Part shown: piece after piece, positions 1 to 12,924 of the stretch
How positions within the stretch are numbered: the first letter of the stretch is position 1
How the letters are laid out: every line of letters starts with the position of its first letter
Assembly: GCA_949130495.1 (NCBI GenBank)
Contig: OX422216.1
Coordinates: forward strand, 106,275,967-106,339,966
DNA length: 64,000 bases
Direction of reading: 5' to 3'
Origin: Sambucus nigra
Taxonomy: Eukaryota; Streptophyta; Magnoliopsida; Dipsacales; Adoxaceae
Program-made: the position numbers and the translations under genes
Notes under the pieces: generated by a model
Told to the model about the DNA's origin: nothing
Seen by the model: only the letters and a program-made list of their open reading frames with translations
Databases searched by the model: none

Positions 1-1730
1 GTGTTGCGCATTATGGCTTCAAGTGCAAGTGGTGGTTCGAAACAACAAATGTCATCAGATCCTCAACAACATCGTATGCTTCATAACAAGAATTAGTTTA
101 TGGAGGTATGAAGCAAACATCTTCAAGTGAAAGTAAAAAAAAGTAAGCATAAATAGATAAAAAGGCTAAGCAATTGGCATATATGACCCATAATGATAAA
201 ATGATGGTCCCCGTTCTAGTGGATGGGAGTGTATTCGATCCGTGGAGTGGGAGATAGATCACTAATGTTGGTGATCTTGTTAGATCTTATATCCCGATTA
301 GTTGTAGAGTTGTGTCAAACAACTACAATGATGATGTTTGGAATGCTTTGATGGTAGGATTTTCATATATAAACTAAACATGACTTAGTTGTTGATTATG
401 CTCATTATTTTATTTATTTATTTATTAATTACAATGGTAATTTGATATCGATGTTGAGCCGGAGGTGGCTCGCTCATTGATGGAGAAGAGGTTTACATAT
501 AAGTTTAAAACGTAAAAAAAATATGAGATGTTTTTTTCCTACCGAATACCATCTTGGAGTCATGCAGAAAGGTGTTGATCTCGATGTATGGAGATTGTTT
601 TGTGAGAACGAAAGTAAAGAAATAAAGAAGACAAAAAACATTCAAAATGTCAAGAATTGAACCAATTTAGAATGTTCCCATACAATTGGGCATCACACCT
701 ATATTGCTTTGGAATATGAAATTTTATGTATCATAAGATTTTTTAATTATCACCATTGGTTTGGTGTATAACATGTGATATTTTAATTGTAAGTCGAAGT
801 GAACCCAGAACAAGAATCGACGTGAGTAGATACATAGTTTGCGAGACACGAGGACAAAATTAGAATGTCCTAATTTGTGTTAAGCTTTACTATGTGCGTA
901 TTTACAAGAAAAACGACATTATTTTTAGTATTATTCGTTGCATTTATTAATGAAATTTTCTCATTATGTTCAATAACTATTATCTGATAGGATAAACTAA
1001 ATGATGCAGTGGAAAAAATATAGAACGAAAGTGGAGAGGGTAGTAGCAAGAGCCAATTACTCCAGAGCGATGAGTTGACCGTGGTGTTTGGGAAGGAAAA
1101 AGGGATGAGTTCATACAGTTTGTCCCCTCATTTTAAAGAAGCAGCTGATGTGTTTAGGGGTGGCAAAGCCAAAACTTAAAACAAAAAAAAGGCAATTGAT
1201 AGTGCACATGCTTTGAAGGAGGACATCATATATTCTGTTAATAAAAGATTTGAGGAAAATAACGCACAAATTATGGTATATATGTATGTTATATAGTTTC
1301 ATTTATTAAACAAACCTATCCAAATATAATAGATATTAACTTACTATTATTTGATCCATTTTGTTATAGGGTGCTATACAAAGTTAATTCAGTCCTTTAA
1401 TGCTCAAAACGAAAATGGCCCACCAATCACACCAATAAATGAGCATGCATCCAATACAAGTCAGACGCATAGGAATCTTTTTCAAAATTTGGATGATGTT
1501 TTTGCATCAGCTTCTCATCCTTTTTGTGTAACCACGCCTTCCCCTACGAACAATCCCAAACTCATCCTACTTGATAAATACAATGAATAATTGGCAAAGG
1601 GGCATGCCGTGATAGATGAAAATAAGGATATATGTCATGATAAGAGAGTTGGAGTCGGAGAGAGGAAAGTATATGTGGAGGAAGTGATGAAGTCAGATGC
1701 TAGGTTGTTTGACGTTCATCAATATGGCTA
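1..1730 (+). pseudogene. Decayed CACTA (En/Spm) transposon protein, Transposase_24/Ptta type
   Basis: Read in shifting frames, this stretch resembles the plant En/Spm accessory protein. Near 205-355 it encodes VPVLVDGSVFDP followed by LVRSYIPISCRVVSNN. At 450-510 it encodes FDIDVEPEVARSLMEKRF. At 1075-1175 it gives TVVFGKEKG and later SPHFKEAADVFRGG. At 1350-1725 a glutamine/asparagine-rich stretch leads to a C-terminal KVYVEEVMKSDARLF block. This order matches the Transposase_24 family of CACTA elements, whose cellular role is not well defined. The frame is broken by many stops and frameshifts, and GT...AG-like gaps may be remnant introns. The 5' part lies outside the window, and I see no CACTA terminus here. 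The family call rests on recalled motif order, not on a search. Confidence 0.5.
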
Positions 1731-3062
1731 ATACACTTTTGTCAACCTATTCTTAGGGGGATATTTGATTTGGATGGACTTTTGGCTTAAATATGTTTAT
1801 TTTATGGGTTGCACCATGCTTTTATTTTGGACCTAGTTTATGATTTTGATTGGGACTTAATTTTCACTATGTTTTTGTTTTAAACTTTATTTGAGCTATC
1901 TATATTTGATCTGAACTTTATTTGCATTGTGTTTTTATTGTAAAATCCTTTTTAACTTCGCCAATGCTAATATTTATTTGAGCAATACTGGTCCCAAACC
2001 TGGATAAGGAGGAGGGGAAGGTAATAGTAGTCTATTTTCTAAGCCATTGATTAGTTTCAAATTCCTTCCTGAATTCTTATTGATTGACAGGCTGGGATTT
2101 GGAATCACTCGCTTAAGTTACGGATGAAAGTAGTTGAAATTTTAAATTCGACGAATGAAGAACACAGTATAATTTCTAGATGAAGATTCAGTAAGCATTT
2201 CATAACCACGAGACACATAAAAAGATGGAAGTTGCTGCCAGAATCCAATATAAGTTTTATACCTAGAAGATACGAAGAGATTTTATCAATATGCATTATC
2301 AAGTCACTAAAATTCAAATGAGAGTGGTCCCTTTGTCCCCTTGCTTATCAGTTTGATAAATTAAATAAAACCTTCTAATCATAGGTGTTGTGTATGAAAA
2401 AACTTCAATTCATTTAACAATAAATAATTATAGCCTCTACCATAAAATATTGGGTAAACAGGTTTGTTCATGTGTCTTTTGGGTTATAGTGTTTGGACTA
2501 ACTCAAACTATAAATACATACTAGTTTCTAGAGTGTGGTATGGCTTATGTCAATAAATGACTAGATTTAGCTTTTCATCTTTCATTTTAGGTTCAAGTTG
2601 TCCCCACTTCATGTTTAATACGTCCATATTCATAGGTATATATGGCCCAAAGGGCATTGATGTGCCCAATCTAATATAATCTATTTTTGCATGAGGGGGA
2701 AGTGATCCTCTTTCTTACGGTTCATACTCACATGCACATTAAGAAGTCTTCGTTTGAGAGCTCAAATATAATCGAATTTGTTAAACCATTATGCAATTTT
2801 TTTTACCGAAAATCTAGACTCACGGAAGTTCTAATCAAGTTGAATTTTACATTTATTGAAGGATGGATCATTCTGGTGGTTACTGGAGTTCAGGAGGAGG
2901 TGACAGAGGATGGAGCATCCCTTATTAAAGGATCTGATTTTGGGGAGATGGAGAACTTCTATATGAATCTTGATCATCAATTTGGATTTTTCAAGGTAAT
3001 AAATTTAATTGTATCATATATGTAACAGGGTAATCATATCATACACGTGCATGTGCATATAC
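1731..3062. other. Unassigned spacer
   Basis: AT-rich sequence without a recognisable gene. A plus-strand open stretch at 2687-3025 (112 codons) encodes an acidic segment (near 2900-2990) followed by a GT dinucleotide, as an exon might. I recognise no family in it and no flanking exon, so it is not called as a gene. Confidence 0.4.
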
Positions 3063-3067
3063 ATTTT
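3063..3067. repeat. Target-site duplication (atttt), left
   Basis: Five-base direct repeat abutting the solo LTR. The identical copy is at 6022-6026. Confidence 0.85.
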
Positions 3068-6021
3068 TATAATACCCTGTATTTTTACGCATATTTATTT
3101 TCTTATGAAATTATGGAAATTGGGATTAATTAATTTAAAGGGAGAAAATTTAATTTATAATTAATCCAATTTTAAGAGTAATAATTACAGGCGTGACGAA
3201 AGTTTGTGGTTATCAAAGATAATTATGTCAAATTATAATTATGTTGAACATTACGTAGTGAGTAATGTAACATTGTTTCGGAAATAATAATATGGTCGGG
3301 CACGAGATACACGGCAGTTAAGATATAATTATTTAGAAAGCGCGTATGAGTCGCGTCACTATTACATATTTCGGGGTTAAAAAGGTAAATTATTTTTATA
3401 TAACTCGAATGACTATTTTGAGTGCATAAGTGTGTTCGGAAGGGTCAAAATAGTCAGAAAACACTAGTCGGGTGTTTTAATTGGAGTCCGGGACATTTTA
3501 GCTCAAAATGACACCCCGGAGGGGTATTTTAGTCTTTTGGAATTTTTGAGTAATTAAATTGACGAAAGTAGGATTAAAATAAGAGCATCGAGGGTTAGTG
3601 GTCTGTCAGTTGCAACTTACGTGAGAAAGAGAGAGAAAGAGAGGGAGAACCAAATAGGAAGGAGACCCATTGGAGAACAAAGCCAAAAGTTGGAGATTTA
3701 TCACAAATAGTTACACCAAAATGTAGATCGCGACGAGAGGATCAACAACATATAAATTTCAACCCAAGAATCAGAAATCCATCCCAAGGCAAGTTTTTAT
3801 CATTCTCCTCTTTTAGCAAATATTGTTCCCGTTGATTTAGATTAATGGGTATAAACTTATTGTAATGAAAACTTAGGGTTAATTAGACTGATTTGTAAAT
3901 AAACCTTCTGAATTGGAAAGGGATTTACATGTAGAGGACCTTCCCTTATTAGGACTGTGAAATTTGATAATTATATGTTGAAATCATGAAATTTATTGAG
4001 GGTTTTGAAGGTATAAAAATTTTGGGTTCATATTTAAGAGATTTATTAGAAATTGAAGAAATTGTTGAATTCCATTTGAGTATATAAGGATTTGACCTAT
4101 AATTTGTATTAGAAAGTATCTTAGGGTGATTTGGAAGAGTTTAATAACATTAAATTAGAGTTGGGTTGAGTTGAGTTGAGTTTTGGATTGATATTGAAGT
4201 TTGAAAGTTGGAAAAATCGAATTTGGAGAAGAGCAGGGATCTGTTCGGATTTCTCGTTCAAAGACCTGCCCAAGTAGTTCGAACGACCTCATTCGAATGA
4301 GACTTCCAACGAGAATTCCAACTACCCTTCTGACGAGATTATGGAGTTCATTCAAAGTTAGAACTTCGTTCCAACAAACTCGTTCAAACGACCTCGTTCG
4401 AACGAGACACACTTGACTTCTAATGAGATTTTAGAATCGCGTTTCAGGGTCCGATTGAGTCAAAAATCATCCTAGGTTTATCCAAGTGAGAGTAATAACC
4501 TATGTGAGTATCGAGCAATGTAAATTCTGACTTATTATTTAGTTGGGAGTGTGATTGTTCTCGGGATATAGAAAGTTTATAGAACCCAGGAAGGAAGGTA
4601 GGTTCAAGAGAGGTAATATATGAATGAATAACGGTGAGAGTAGAACGGTAAATATTATCTACGTACTATGGGAATCGGGTTGCGTGAACGCCTATTAAGT
4701 TATATAGGTCGTGTTCATGCTTATTACTTGGAATATTATGTGTATGACATACCTAGCTACTAGCTATTGAACAGGGGTTAGCGCATTATGGATGACCATA
4801 TCTTGTGTGCCTTCGAGGAATTTTGAAGTCGTACCACTAGAGCATGGAACCAAGGTGCGGGCTATCTGTGAGAATGATAGCGATGACGGTCGTATGGGTG
4901 TGTGGGTATGTGCGTAGCCCATCAACTTGGAACTATGTTCGCCTCCCATATGTGTATATGTTTTATTGGTTCTTGAGAGATTGAACCTATTGTCCTTCAT
5001 GCGTGAGCGTTGCAATGGGACTAGATATCCAAGTATGCCTAGCACCAGGGGTTTCTTAACCATGGGTGCGGTATTGATATATATTTATATGTATACATAG
5101 TGAGATTTTATATATGTATACTGAGTTTTCTATTCTGTGTTTCATATTGGACACTTTATTAAAGTGTATACTTATTGGGTCATCGGTTGCGAATTAAGAA
5201 TGTTATGAGAATGAGTTAAGGCATCTTTAAAACTATTCCTAAATAACAGGAATATATTATCTTCGGGTTATTTAGATATTTTATCCGGCATAGTGGTTAT
5301 TTTACGTATAGTCAGGCAGTATCTCATGACTAGTATGGGTAGTTAGGCTCGCTAGGTGTGCACATTAGATGAGAGGTGAGCATCTCAAGTGAGTACACAA
5401 AGTTAACATGAATAATATTTATGCTAATTAACCAATTTAAGAACTTACTATATTTAAATTGTTTTCTACTTGGGCTCTGACCCGTTTCTTTTGCAAATAT
5501 CTTCTCTTGTTACTTTATTTTAGGTGCTCAGCCACATGGACACCAAGCTTAGGAATTTCCAATCAGTTGTCGAGCTGTAGTTGTTGTGGAAGTTACGGAC
5601 ACTGATAGTAGACGCTTCATAGTCTATAATTCCTTATCTATCAGTTATTTATTTCAGTTGGACATGTCGTCCCTTCCTATTTTAAATTCAGAGATTTAGA
5701 TGTTTCATTATGTTAGTAGACTTTTATTTCATGGCTTTGGATTATTGCATGGGATTTTGACCGGAAGTGTTTACTACAGTTCATCATATTATTTCAGTTA
5801 GTCCTCATGCATTTGTGTTGAATAGTGATGTTTAATTATTTTCCTTTTATGGCGATTACATTTAATAAGATAAAATTTTGACATCAACCTTTTTAAATAT
5901 TAGGTGGTTAGTTTTAATAATAAAGTTTCCGATAATGATGCATAATCTGAACCAACCGGATATTCCGATTTAATTTTATAAAGGACTGATAACCTGATAT
6001 TTAATTAGGCGGGGTGTCATA
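3068..6021 (+). mobile_element. Solo LTR of a TGTAATACCC-type retrotransposon
   Basis: The sequence begins tataataccctgtattttt and ends ggcggggtgtcata. This aligns with the LTRs at 52910-55966 and 60138-63111, which begin tgtaatacccc and end gggtg(g)tcaca. It shares internal blocks with them, such as the 'ctatctg(t)gagaatgatag' segment near 4861 and 'ttagatgagaggtgagcatctcaag' near 5366. It is flanked by a perfect 5-bp direct repeat, atttt, at 3063-3067 and 6022-6026, as expected for one integration event. No internal region or second LTR is present, so this is an LTR-LTR recombination product. Both ends are mutated (TG to TA, CA to TA). The family resembles the LTR termini of Tekay/Del chromoviruses. 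Confidence 0.87.
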
Positions 6022-6026
6022 ATTTT
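6022..6026. repeat. Target-site duplication (atttt), right
   Basis: Five-base direct repeat abutting the right end of the solo LTR. It matches 3063-3067 exactly. Confidence 0.85.
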
Positions 6027-7079
6027 GAACTAGTTTTATTATGCTAACTTCATTATTATAATACCAGATTTTTTTACTTCAAGTTGATGAAGCGCATTTT
6101 CCAATGTGATGTATAATGTTATCCACTTCCTTCTGATAATATAACAAATCTTATTTCTGATAAACAGAGAAGGTTATCGAGATGATCATATATAATCGAG
6201 CTTCGATATAAGATTAATCTTTATTCCATTTAAAATCTTAAGCAAATTTTCGTTTAAAATCTCAAGTGAACCCCTAGTCAAGAAGTACATTATTATGCTC
6301 GACTAGGCCAATTTAGCAAACTTTAGATTCTTAAACTTTGTAACAATTCTCATTTCCAATTGGCATTTGTGTACCTGCCACGTGTAATAATTTTAGGCAT
6401 CATTGTTGAGTTGAGATACTTATCATAAATTGTTGAGCCGATAAAAAATGCCAATAAGGGATCGATTAACTTTCTTTCTTATCAATCCAGTGCTCTTGTT
6501 ATTGCATGATTTTTTTATCAATCCAATGTCTAAATGATTTCTTACCAATCAATCATGCATGGAGCTGAACTGCTCACTCAGATCATCAGTGATGTTGCTC
6601 GATGCTTGGCTTCCCCCACCAAAAGGTTTTATCTCCCAATGGCCTATTACACACACACACACACAATCCTTGATAATTTTCTCTAATTCTTCTTTTGTAA
6701 TATTACCATATCATTAACCTAATCAAATTTAACATGTAACATATTTGTAAGGTCCAATCAAAAGGGCACTGATCACAAACCAAGAAACCCATGATCAAAA
6801 CATTCGGTAATAAATCAGCGTAGAGGGAGAAAGATCAATGATAGGTATATTTAATCAACCTCTCTTCTCAATACTCCACGTTTTTGTTAAAAATAAATTT
6901 TCATGGGGTTTCTTTTGAACATTATATAATGAATGAAAGGGTTCATTGACATGTTCTTATATCTTTTCTACTATATATTTGATCTATCTTTTAATTTTGT
7001 CCCCGGATTTTAAGTGCAAGAATAGCTCCCCATGGCCCATATATAATCTCACCAATTTTATTTTAAGTTTGTTTAATGT

Positions 7080-7131
<52 letters not shown>

Positions 7132-7248
7132 ATTCTACAATTATTATACATATGAGGATCCACTTTTGTGGATGTAGATAACATATGAACCATCAAATTA
7201 ATCTTTTTTATTTTCCAGTATTTTAAATATTGAATTTGAAACTCATTA
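6027..7248. other. Unassigned AT-rich spacer with simple repeats
   Basis: No gene is recognised. It holds a short (AC)n run near 6650-6665 and the long (AG)n tract at 7084-7129. Open frames crossing the AG tract encode only Arg-Glu or Leu-Ser repeats. Confidence 0.5.
7084..7129. repeat. (AG)23 microsatellite
   Basis: Uninterrupted AG dinucleotide tract of 46 bases. Expected to be length-polymorphic. Confidence 0.95.
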
Positions 7249-7265
7249 TGAAGATTTCAAATGTT
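7249..7265. repeat. Target-site duplication of LINE1, left (17 bp)
   Basis: The 17-base sequence tgaagatttcaaatgtt abuts the poly-T (minus-strand poly-A) end of LINE1. It is repeated exactly at 12925-12941. Confidence 0.95.
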
Positions 7266-7536
7266 TTTTTAAGTAAAATGTATATATAAAAAAAGAAGGA
7301 AACAAAAGATACTAGGGGCATACCCCTAGGAGGCCATTCAGGCTACAAAAGGAAAGGAGGTCTTACTCAGCACCAAAGAAAATCAAGCAACAAAGCAAGT
7401 GAAAAAAGTAAACTAAGAGAACTCCAACCTTCGCATAGGAAAGATAGTAAAGTAAGTCAACCATGGAGGATTTAGGGAGGTTCTAGTAATTGCAGGCCAT
7501 CCAGTTGTTGTAGCTTCTCCTAGCTTTCTTTCGCGT

Positions 7537-10500
7537 CTAGATTTTACACCTCATCATGAACTCAATATCCTTAATCAGCTCAGTGGCATCTTTGGTTCCT
7601 CTCCTCTGAATTCTATTATTTCTTTCAATCCATGTGCAATACACCATGGTGAAGAAAGATAAGGCTCTTATCTTAGACATGAAAGACTTTACATGTGTAT
7701 GCTTCACTGCTTCCATGACTTCAATCTGCCAGGTCCCCATCCTTCTATACAACTGATTTATGTATAAGATTTCGTTCCAAATTTCCTTCGAGTATAGACA
7801 GTCAGCCATGAGGTGATTGATGGTTTCAGCATCACTGCCATAGAGTTCACAAAGATTGTTATCACTTACCCCCCAAAGCATGAGTGTATCCTCGTGATAA
7901 GGTTTTTCCTACATATCAACCAAAGAATAAAGGCACATTTGGGAATATTGGCATTATGCCAAACCATATTATGCCAAGTTTTGATGGGGAGATGATTAGA
8001 AATGTCTCTCAGTGATGAAGAGCTGCTAAACATACCGTTAGCTTTAGGTAACCAAAGGAGAGAGTCCTCCACAGAGGTGTTGATACAAGTAAGAGTATCA
8101 TTCTTAATTTCATTGAACTCCCTGGTGGTTGAGCTAAGCCATCTCTAAGAACTGCCATTTAAAAACTTTGCAACTTTAGCTTTAGCATTGCTTGCGGCAT
8201 CATAGATAGTTCTATCACCATAAAGAGGTTGTAGAGGTCCTCTTAGGTGCCAATTATCAAACCACACAAAGGTTATTTTCCCATTCCCAATGTTGGACTT
8301 CATAAGAGGTCTCCCAATCTCTCTGAGCTTAAGAACTTTCCTCCAGCTCCAAGAAGTATCTATCGGTATCTTAATGGCCCAAATGCTTCTGTTTTTTATT
8401 TTGTAAGTGTGGCACCACTTCACCCAGAGATTGTCTTTTTTGTTACACAAATTCCAAAGATGCCTAAGCATAGAAGCTTTATTCCAGAGTTGAAGGCACA
8501 TGATACCAAGGGCAACCTCCTTCTTAGGAACACAAACCTCTTTCCAAATAACCTTATCCCAAGAATGCTTCAGGTCAGTACCAGACCAAAGAAAATCTGT
8601 GAGGATTTTGTCGATGGAATTATACACTTTTTTAGGCAAGATGAAGAGGCTTCTCCAGTAGACTTGGGTGCTAAAGAGAATAGCCCTTACAAGCTGTAGT
8701 CTTCCAGCATAACTCAAAAGTTTAGAGGTCCAACACTTAACTTTTTGAGTAACTCTCTCAATGAGCATACGACAATCATCATGTTTAAGTCTAATGGAGA
8801 TGAGGGGAACCCCCAGATATATGAAAGGAGGTTTATCCACCTTGAGCCGTATGATATTAGTTAATGTTAACGGGTAAGGTTCATTAATCCCAGAGCAGTA
8901 AATGTTGTTTTTAGAGAGATTGGGGCACAGGCCAGATATTGAGGAAAACTCATCCAAGGCTTTTTTTAATACATTTAACTGACTGTTTATCGCAATTACT
9001 AAAGATTATCAGGTCATCAGCAAAGCATATATGGTTGATGCCTAGTTGTTGACACTTGGGATGGAAGGTGTAGAGGGGTTTTGAGCAGTGTTTATCGAGG
9101 ATACAAGCAAAGGCCTCCATAATAAAAAGTAACGATTAGGGGAGAGGGGGAAACCTTGCCTAAGACCCCTAGAACTCTTGAAAAAGCCATGAAGTTCCCC
9201 ATTGAGGCTGATGGAGAACTTGGGAGTGGCCACATTCAGAAATCCACCTGAGGAAGACATGGGAGAAGTCCAATTTATGGATAACCTCAAAGAGAAATTC
9301 CCACCTAACTGTGTCATAAGCCTTAAGGATGTTAACTTTGAGGGTACATCTGGGAGTGAGATCTCTATGGTAGTTCCTCATAATCTCCTGAAGAAGAAGG
9401 ATGTTATCAGCAATGGATCTACCACCAATAAAGGATGTTTGTCTTTCATAAATAAGCAAGGGCTGGCAAGAACCTTGGATATGCATTTGTAAATGGTGTT
9501 GCAGCAGACAATGAGTCTAAACTCCTTCATTTGGATGGGAGTTTTAACCTTGGTGATGAGAGAAAGGGACGTGCAATTCCACTGCCTAAGCATATGCCCT
9601 TTATCAAAGAAGTAAGAAACAACATTGGTCAAGTCCTCACCAACCACCTCCTAGTTTTTTTGAAGAAAAAAGCTTTGAAGCCATCAGGCCCCAGGGCTTT
9701 ATCTGATCCAATAGAGAAGACAGCATTTTTTATTTCCTCATCAGTGACCGGATTAGTCAGTGACTCTTGCTGCATCTAGTTGAGGGTTCTAGGCATATTG
9801 ATATCAAAGGACATAGTTTGGTTGTCATCTGGGGCCTTTAAAAGGGAACTGAAGAAAGAGATAGCCTCACTAGCCACTTATTTGGTTCCTTAAAGGGTAC
9901 ATCCCTTACTATTTTTTAGGGTGATAATTTTCCTTCTAGTAGTACTCTTGTTCACACACTTGTGAAAGAAAATGGTGTTCAAGTCTCCATCCTTCAGCCA
10001 GTTGACTCTGGATTTTTGTTTGTAGGAGTTTTCTTCATTGGCTCTAAGGTTGGCATATTCTCTAACTTTTGTCTTCTCTTTTTCAATAAAGGTGGGGTTG
10101 GTGCCATCACTATCCCTAAGTCTCTAGATAGAGTGCATTTGATTTTGCACCTCTTTGACTCACTGGGAGATGTTTCTCAAAAACTTCAGGTTAAGGTTCC
10201 TTAGAATGGGTTTGAGCCTCTTCAGTTTAGAAGAGAGCTTGTACATAAGATTGCCAGGACATTCCTCACTCTAAGAGTCAGTGAGGATATTCTTAAAGTA
10301 TATCATGTTTAATCCATAAATTGAAGAACTTGAAGGGTTTGTTACCTCTCATTTCTGGGGGAAATATATGAATGAGGATAGGACTGTGATCAGACATACC
10401 AGGGCATAGCACTTCTGCTTGAGAGTCCGAGAAAAAGGAGCTCCAGTGATTATTCTGTAAGACTCTATCAATTCTAGATTGCACATTGTTGGTTAAGGAA

Positions 10501-11075
10501 CTGCTCTTATTCTAAGTAAACCATAAGCCTGTGGTATTCATATCATCAAGCTGAGCTTCATTAATGCAGTTGTTAAACTCTTGGACTGCTATGAAGTTAA
10601 TGTTGTGGATGCCCCTCTTCTCTTCATTATTTCTAATAATATTGAAGTCACCCATAAGGATCCATTGGGCCTAGTTAGAAGTTCTATTATTACTAAGAAT
10701 AAAATTCCATAGAGTTCTTCTCTCCATACATAGGTTGCTCCCATAGACAAAAGTGGCGTAGAAGAATTTGTTCAAGCCCACCACGTCAATTTTGCAGAAG
10801 ATGGCTTGGGTATGTTCATTCAAAACTTCCACACTGAGGGCATTGGGATCCCATCCCATAATCACATGATCCACCCCTCCATTGGCAGGGTAGTTGTGGG
10901 TAGCTTCCCAGTTCCAAAAGCAGTTCCTCCTAATATCTTCAAAGCCATTTCTTCTAACTTTGGATTCAAAGATGCAAATGAGGGATAGCTTATGATCGCC
11001 AATAAACCTCTTTATTTCAGTTTGTTTGAGGGGGGAGTTTAGACCCCTAATGTTCCATGATTCTAGCTTGGTCAT
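7537..11075 (-). pseudogene. LINE1 ORF2: endonuclease / reverse transcriptase / zf-RVT, broken
   Basis: Starts MTKLESWNIRGLNSP, the usual beginning of plant L1 endonucleases. The endonuclease keeps its Asn (WNIRG), Glu (FESK), GDFN (near 10650) and SDHSPI (near 10390). The RT carries a GPDGF block near 9685, KAYDTV near 9320, QGFPLSP near 9160 (normally QGDPLSP) and an intact FADD near 9015-9026. An 8957-8145 stretch covers the RT thumb and connection, and a C-terminal zf-RVT region with PKCAFILWL lies near 7930. The protein would copy its RNA at a nicked target site in the nucleus. Several stops (for example at the end of the 134-codon N-terminal piece, near 10671) and frameshifts break it into about eight pieces. 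The changed QGFP motif would also weaken the RT. Confidence 0.9.
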
Positions 11076-11089
11076 TTAGAGTTTTTGTC

Positions 11090-12787
11090 TTTACCTACAA
11101 ACCTCTTCTTTCCTTTACCTTTCCTGCTATTACTGGTGCTATCTTTGTGATTAATCATTGAGTTCTTCTTACCATCTAGCTCATCCACAACTTTGATTTT
11201 TAATGTTAGCCCCGAAGGTTTCGATGTAGCTTTAAAATCTTCTTTTTCCCCGGTAAAACCTCAAAGGTGTTAGAAGTTTTGATAGTTGGAGTTAGAGGGG
11301 CCTTGTCATCTAAGGTGGTGGGGTAAATGCATTTTCTTATGCTAACCTCCATGTCAACCTTTCCATCCACCATATTCTTACCAGTTATCGGAAGAGAAGG
11401 GATTGGGGAGGAGGGAGTGATCCCTGCACTAGTGTTTTCCTGGTTGAATTCTATCCATCCATCCTTCAAGTATTTCATAACCTCTCTAGATTTTGGAGCT
11501 GGGTAAGACTCCTCCGTGTTTCCTTTGGGAACCCACATCTATTTAGTTTTACAGCAGCTGAGGAGAGAGTGTCCAAACATACCACGCATATTGCATAAGG
11601 AAGATTTCCCTTCATATTCCACTCCAATCTCTACTATTTGCCCATCCTCCATCACCACATCTATGGTTCTTGGGAACTCAACTTTCACCTCCAGTTCCAT
11701 GCAAATTCTAGCATAGCTTATCCTCTTCATTTCCTCAGTGACGTTGTCAGCATATAGGGATGCCCAATGAGCTAGAAATGTAGCTGAGGCCTTTTTTCGT
11801 CCAAAGCTGGGCAGGAATATTATGGAATCTAATCCAAACAGGTATCTTCTTAGTTATTTTTTGTTGTATTTGAAGTTTGGCTGGCATCCATCTTTGGAGA
11901 ACGATGGGGTTACTAGAGAAGAACCAAGGCCCGTTATCCAAGACCTCATCACGCATGGTTTGGTTGTCAAACACAAACAAGAAAAAAACCATTACTGTGG
12001 TCTAGGATATCTTTGAGACCATAGGTGTCCCAAAGTTTATGAGCAACATTGCAGACATGAGAGTGGGGAATCTTTCTGCCCAAGAAACATCCAACAAGGC
12101 TATTATCCCATTTAACGTAGCCTTTAGCAGCCACATCCAAAGGTGGGGAAATGGTGATTTTCTCATCCACGATGGTTGGTTTGTGGTATGTGAGGTTGAG
12201 TTTGGGAACACGTTTGTAATACACGACATTGCTCCATGAACGTACTTGCACAGGTATGATATTGCGTAGGGTAGGGTTATCTTTATCTTTCCCAAGATCT
12301 GCTGACACCTTTCCCCCCTCAGTCACACTAGCGCCCAAGATAGTACCAACAGTACCATTTCCACTAACAGGCCCACAGTCAGGTAACGATGCTGGGGGGA
12401 CCTCCATTAGGGTTGAGGTTTGCACAGCACCATCAGAGGTGGTTTTCATGGAGCAAAACTTGTTGATATCATCATAGGAATAGCCTTTGCTTTTAAGAAA
12501 AACCCCGTAGACGTTTTTCTCTTCATTTAATTCTTGTATCCTAGATATATGGGAGTTTGCTCTTAAAATAATAACTTCCGATGCAAAAACTTGACCTTCT
12601 TTAAATTCTTCCATACTAGTGGCATCAACTAGGGCACAAACTGGTGAGGAGGTGGGTTTGGGAGGGACAGCAACAACATCATAGATAGGTAATAAAGCCA
12701 GGAATGGATGAACTAGGGCATGAGGTTGTCTTTCCACGTAAGGTAGAAGGGAGACTCACTAGCTTAGGGTTTTGGCACGAGGCCATG
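11090..12787 (-). pseudogene. LINE1 ORF1: DUF4283 / zinc-knuckle RNA-binding protein, broken
   Basis: ORF1 proteins of plant L1 elements bind the element's RNA. A proline-rich start encoded by a CCT repeat (12797-12860 and just after) precedes a 256-codon piece (12737-11967). That piece has the conserved LNEEKN.Y..FL.SKGY segment near 12520 and the DUF4283 block GYVKWDNSLVGCFLGR near 12100. The frame then shifts near 11970-11990. The next piece continues with DNQTMRDEVLDNGPWFF and PVWIRFHNIP. A third piece (11730-11539) carries the zinc knuckle, but one of its Cys codons reads CGT (Arg): C-N-M-R-G-M-F-G-H-x4-C. The tail runs to about 11100, next to the ORF2 start. At least two frameshifts and a stop interrupt it. 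Confidence 0.82.
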
Positions 12788-12796
12788 ATGGAGTTA

Positions 12797-12860
12797 GAAG
12801 AAGGAGGAGGAGGAGGAGGAGGAGGAGGAGGAGGAGGAGGAAGAGGAGGAGGGGGCGGTG
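12797..12860. repeat. (GGA)n tract in LINE1 ORF1 5' region
   Basis: Mostly perfect GGA trinucleotides, encoding polyproline on the minus strand at the start of LINE1 ORF1. LINE2 has a poly-C run at the equivalent place, so this site is prone to replication slippage. Confidence 0.9.
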
Positions 12861-12924
12861 GTGGTGTTTGATTGGTGTTTTTAGAGAGAAGGGGGAGCAG
12901 TTTTTTTTTTTTAATTTTTTTTTG

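Larger units (their letters stand above)
7266..12924 (-). mobile_element. Full-length plant L1-type LINE (LINE1)
   Basis: A 5.66-kb non-LTR retrotransposon lying between perfect 17-bp target duplications. On the minus strand it has, in order: an A-rich 5' leader, an ORF1 with a polyproline start and a DUF4283 region, ORF2 with endonuclease, reverse transcriptase and zf-RVT domains, and a short A-rich 3' end (plus-strand T run at 7264-7270). LINE2 starts 1.08 kb away in the opposite direction, so the two 5' ends face each other across a MITE. Both ORFs are broken, so the copy is dead. The exact long duplication suggests it is younger than LINE2, whose duplication carries a mismatch. Confidence 0.93.

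Noticed and set aside
2687..3025. 112-codon frame ending near a GT, possible host exon
   Set aside because: No family resemblance, no partner exon or promoter, and surrounding DNA is repeat debris.
6946..7196. Open frames encoding Arg-Glu and Leu-Ser repeats
   Set aside because: They arise from the (AG)n tract at 7084-7129.
8247..8699. 150-codon plus-strand open frame
   Set aside because: It lies exactly opposite the RT connection/zf-RVT part of LINE1 ORF2, whose protein is recognisable. Its own translation matches nothing.
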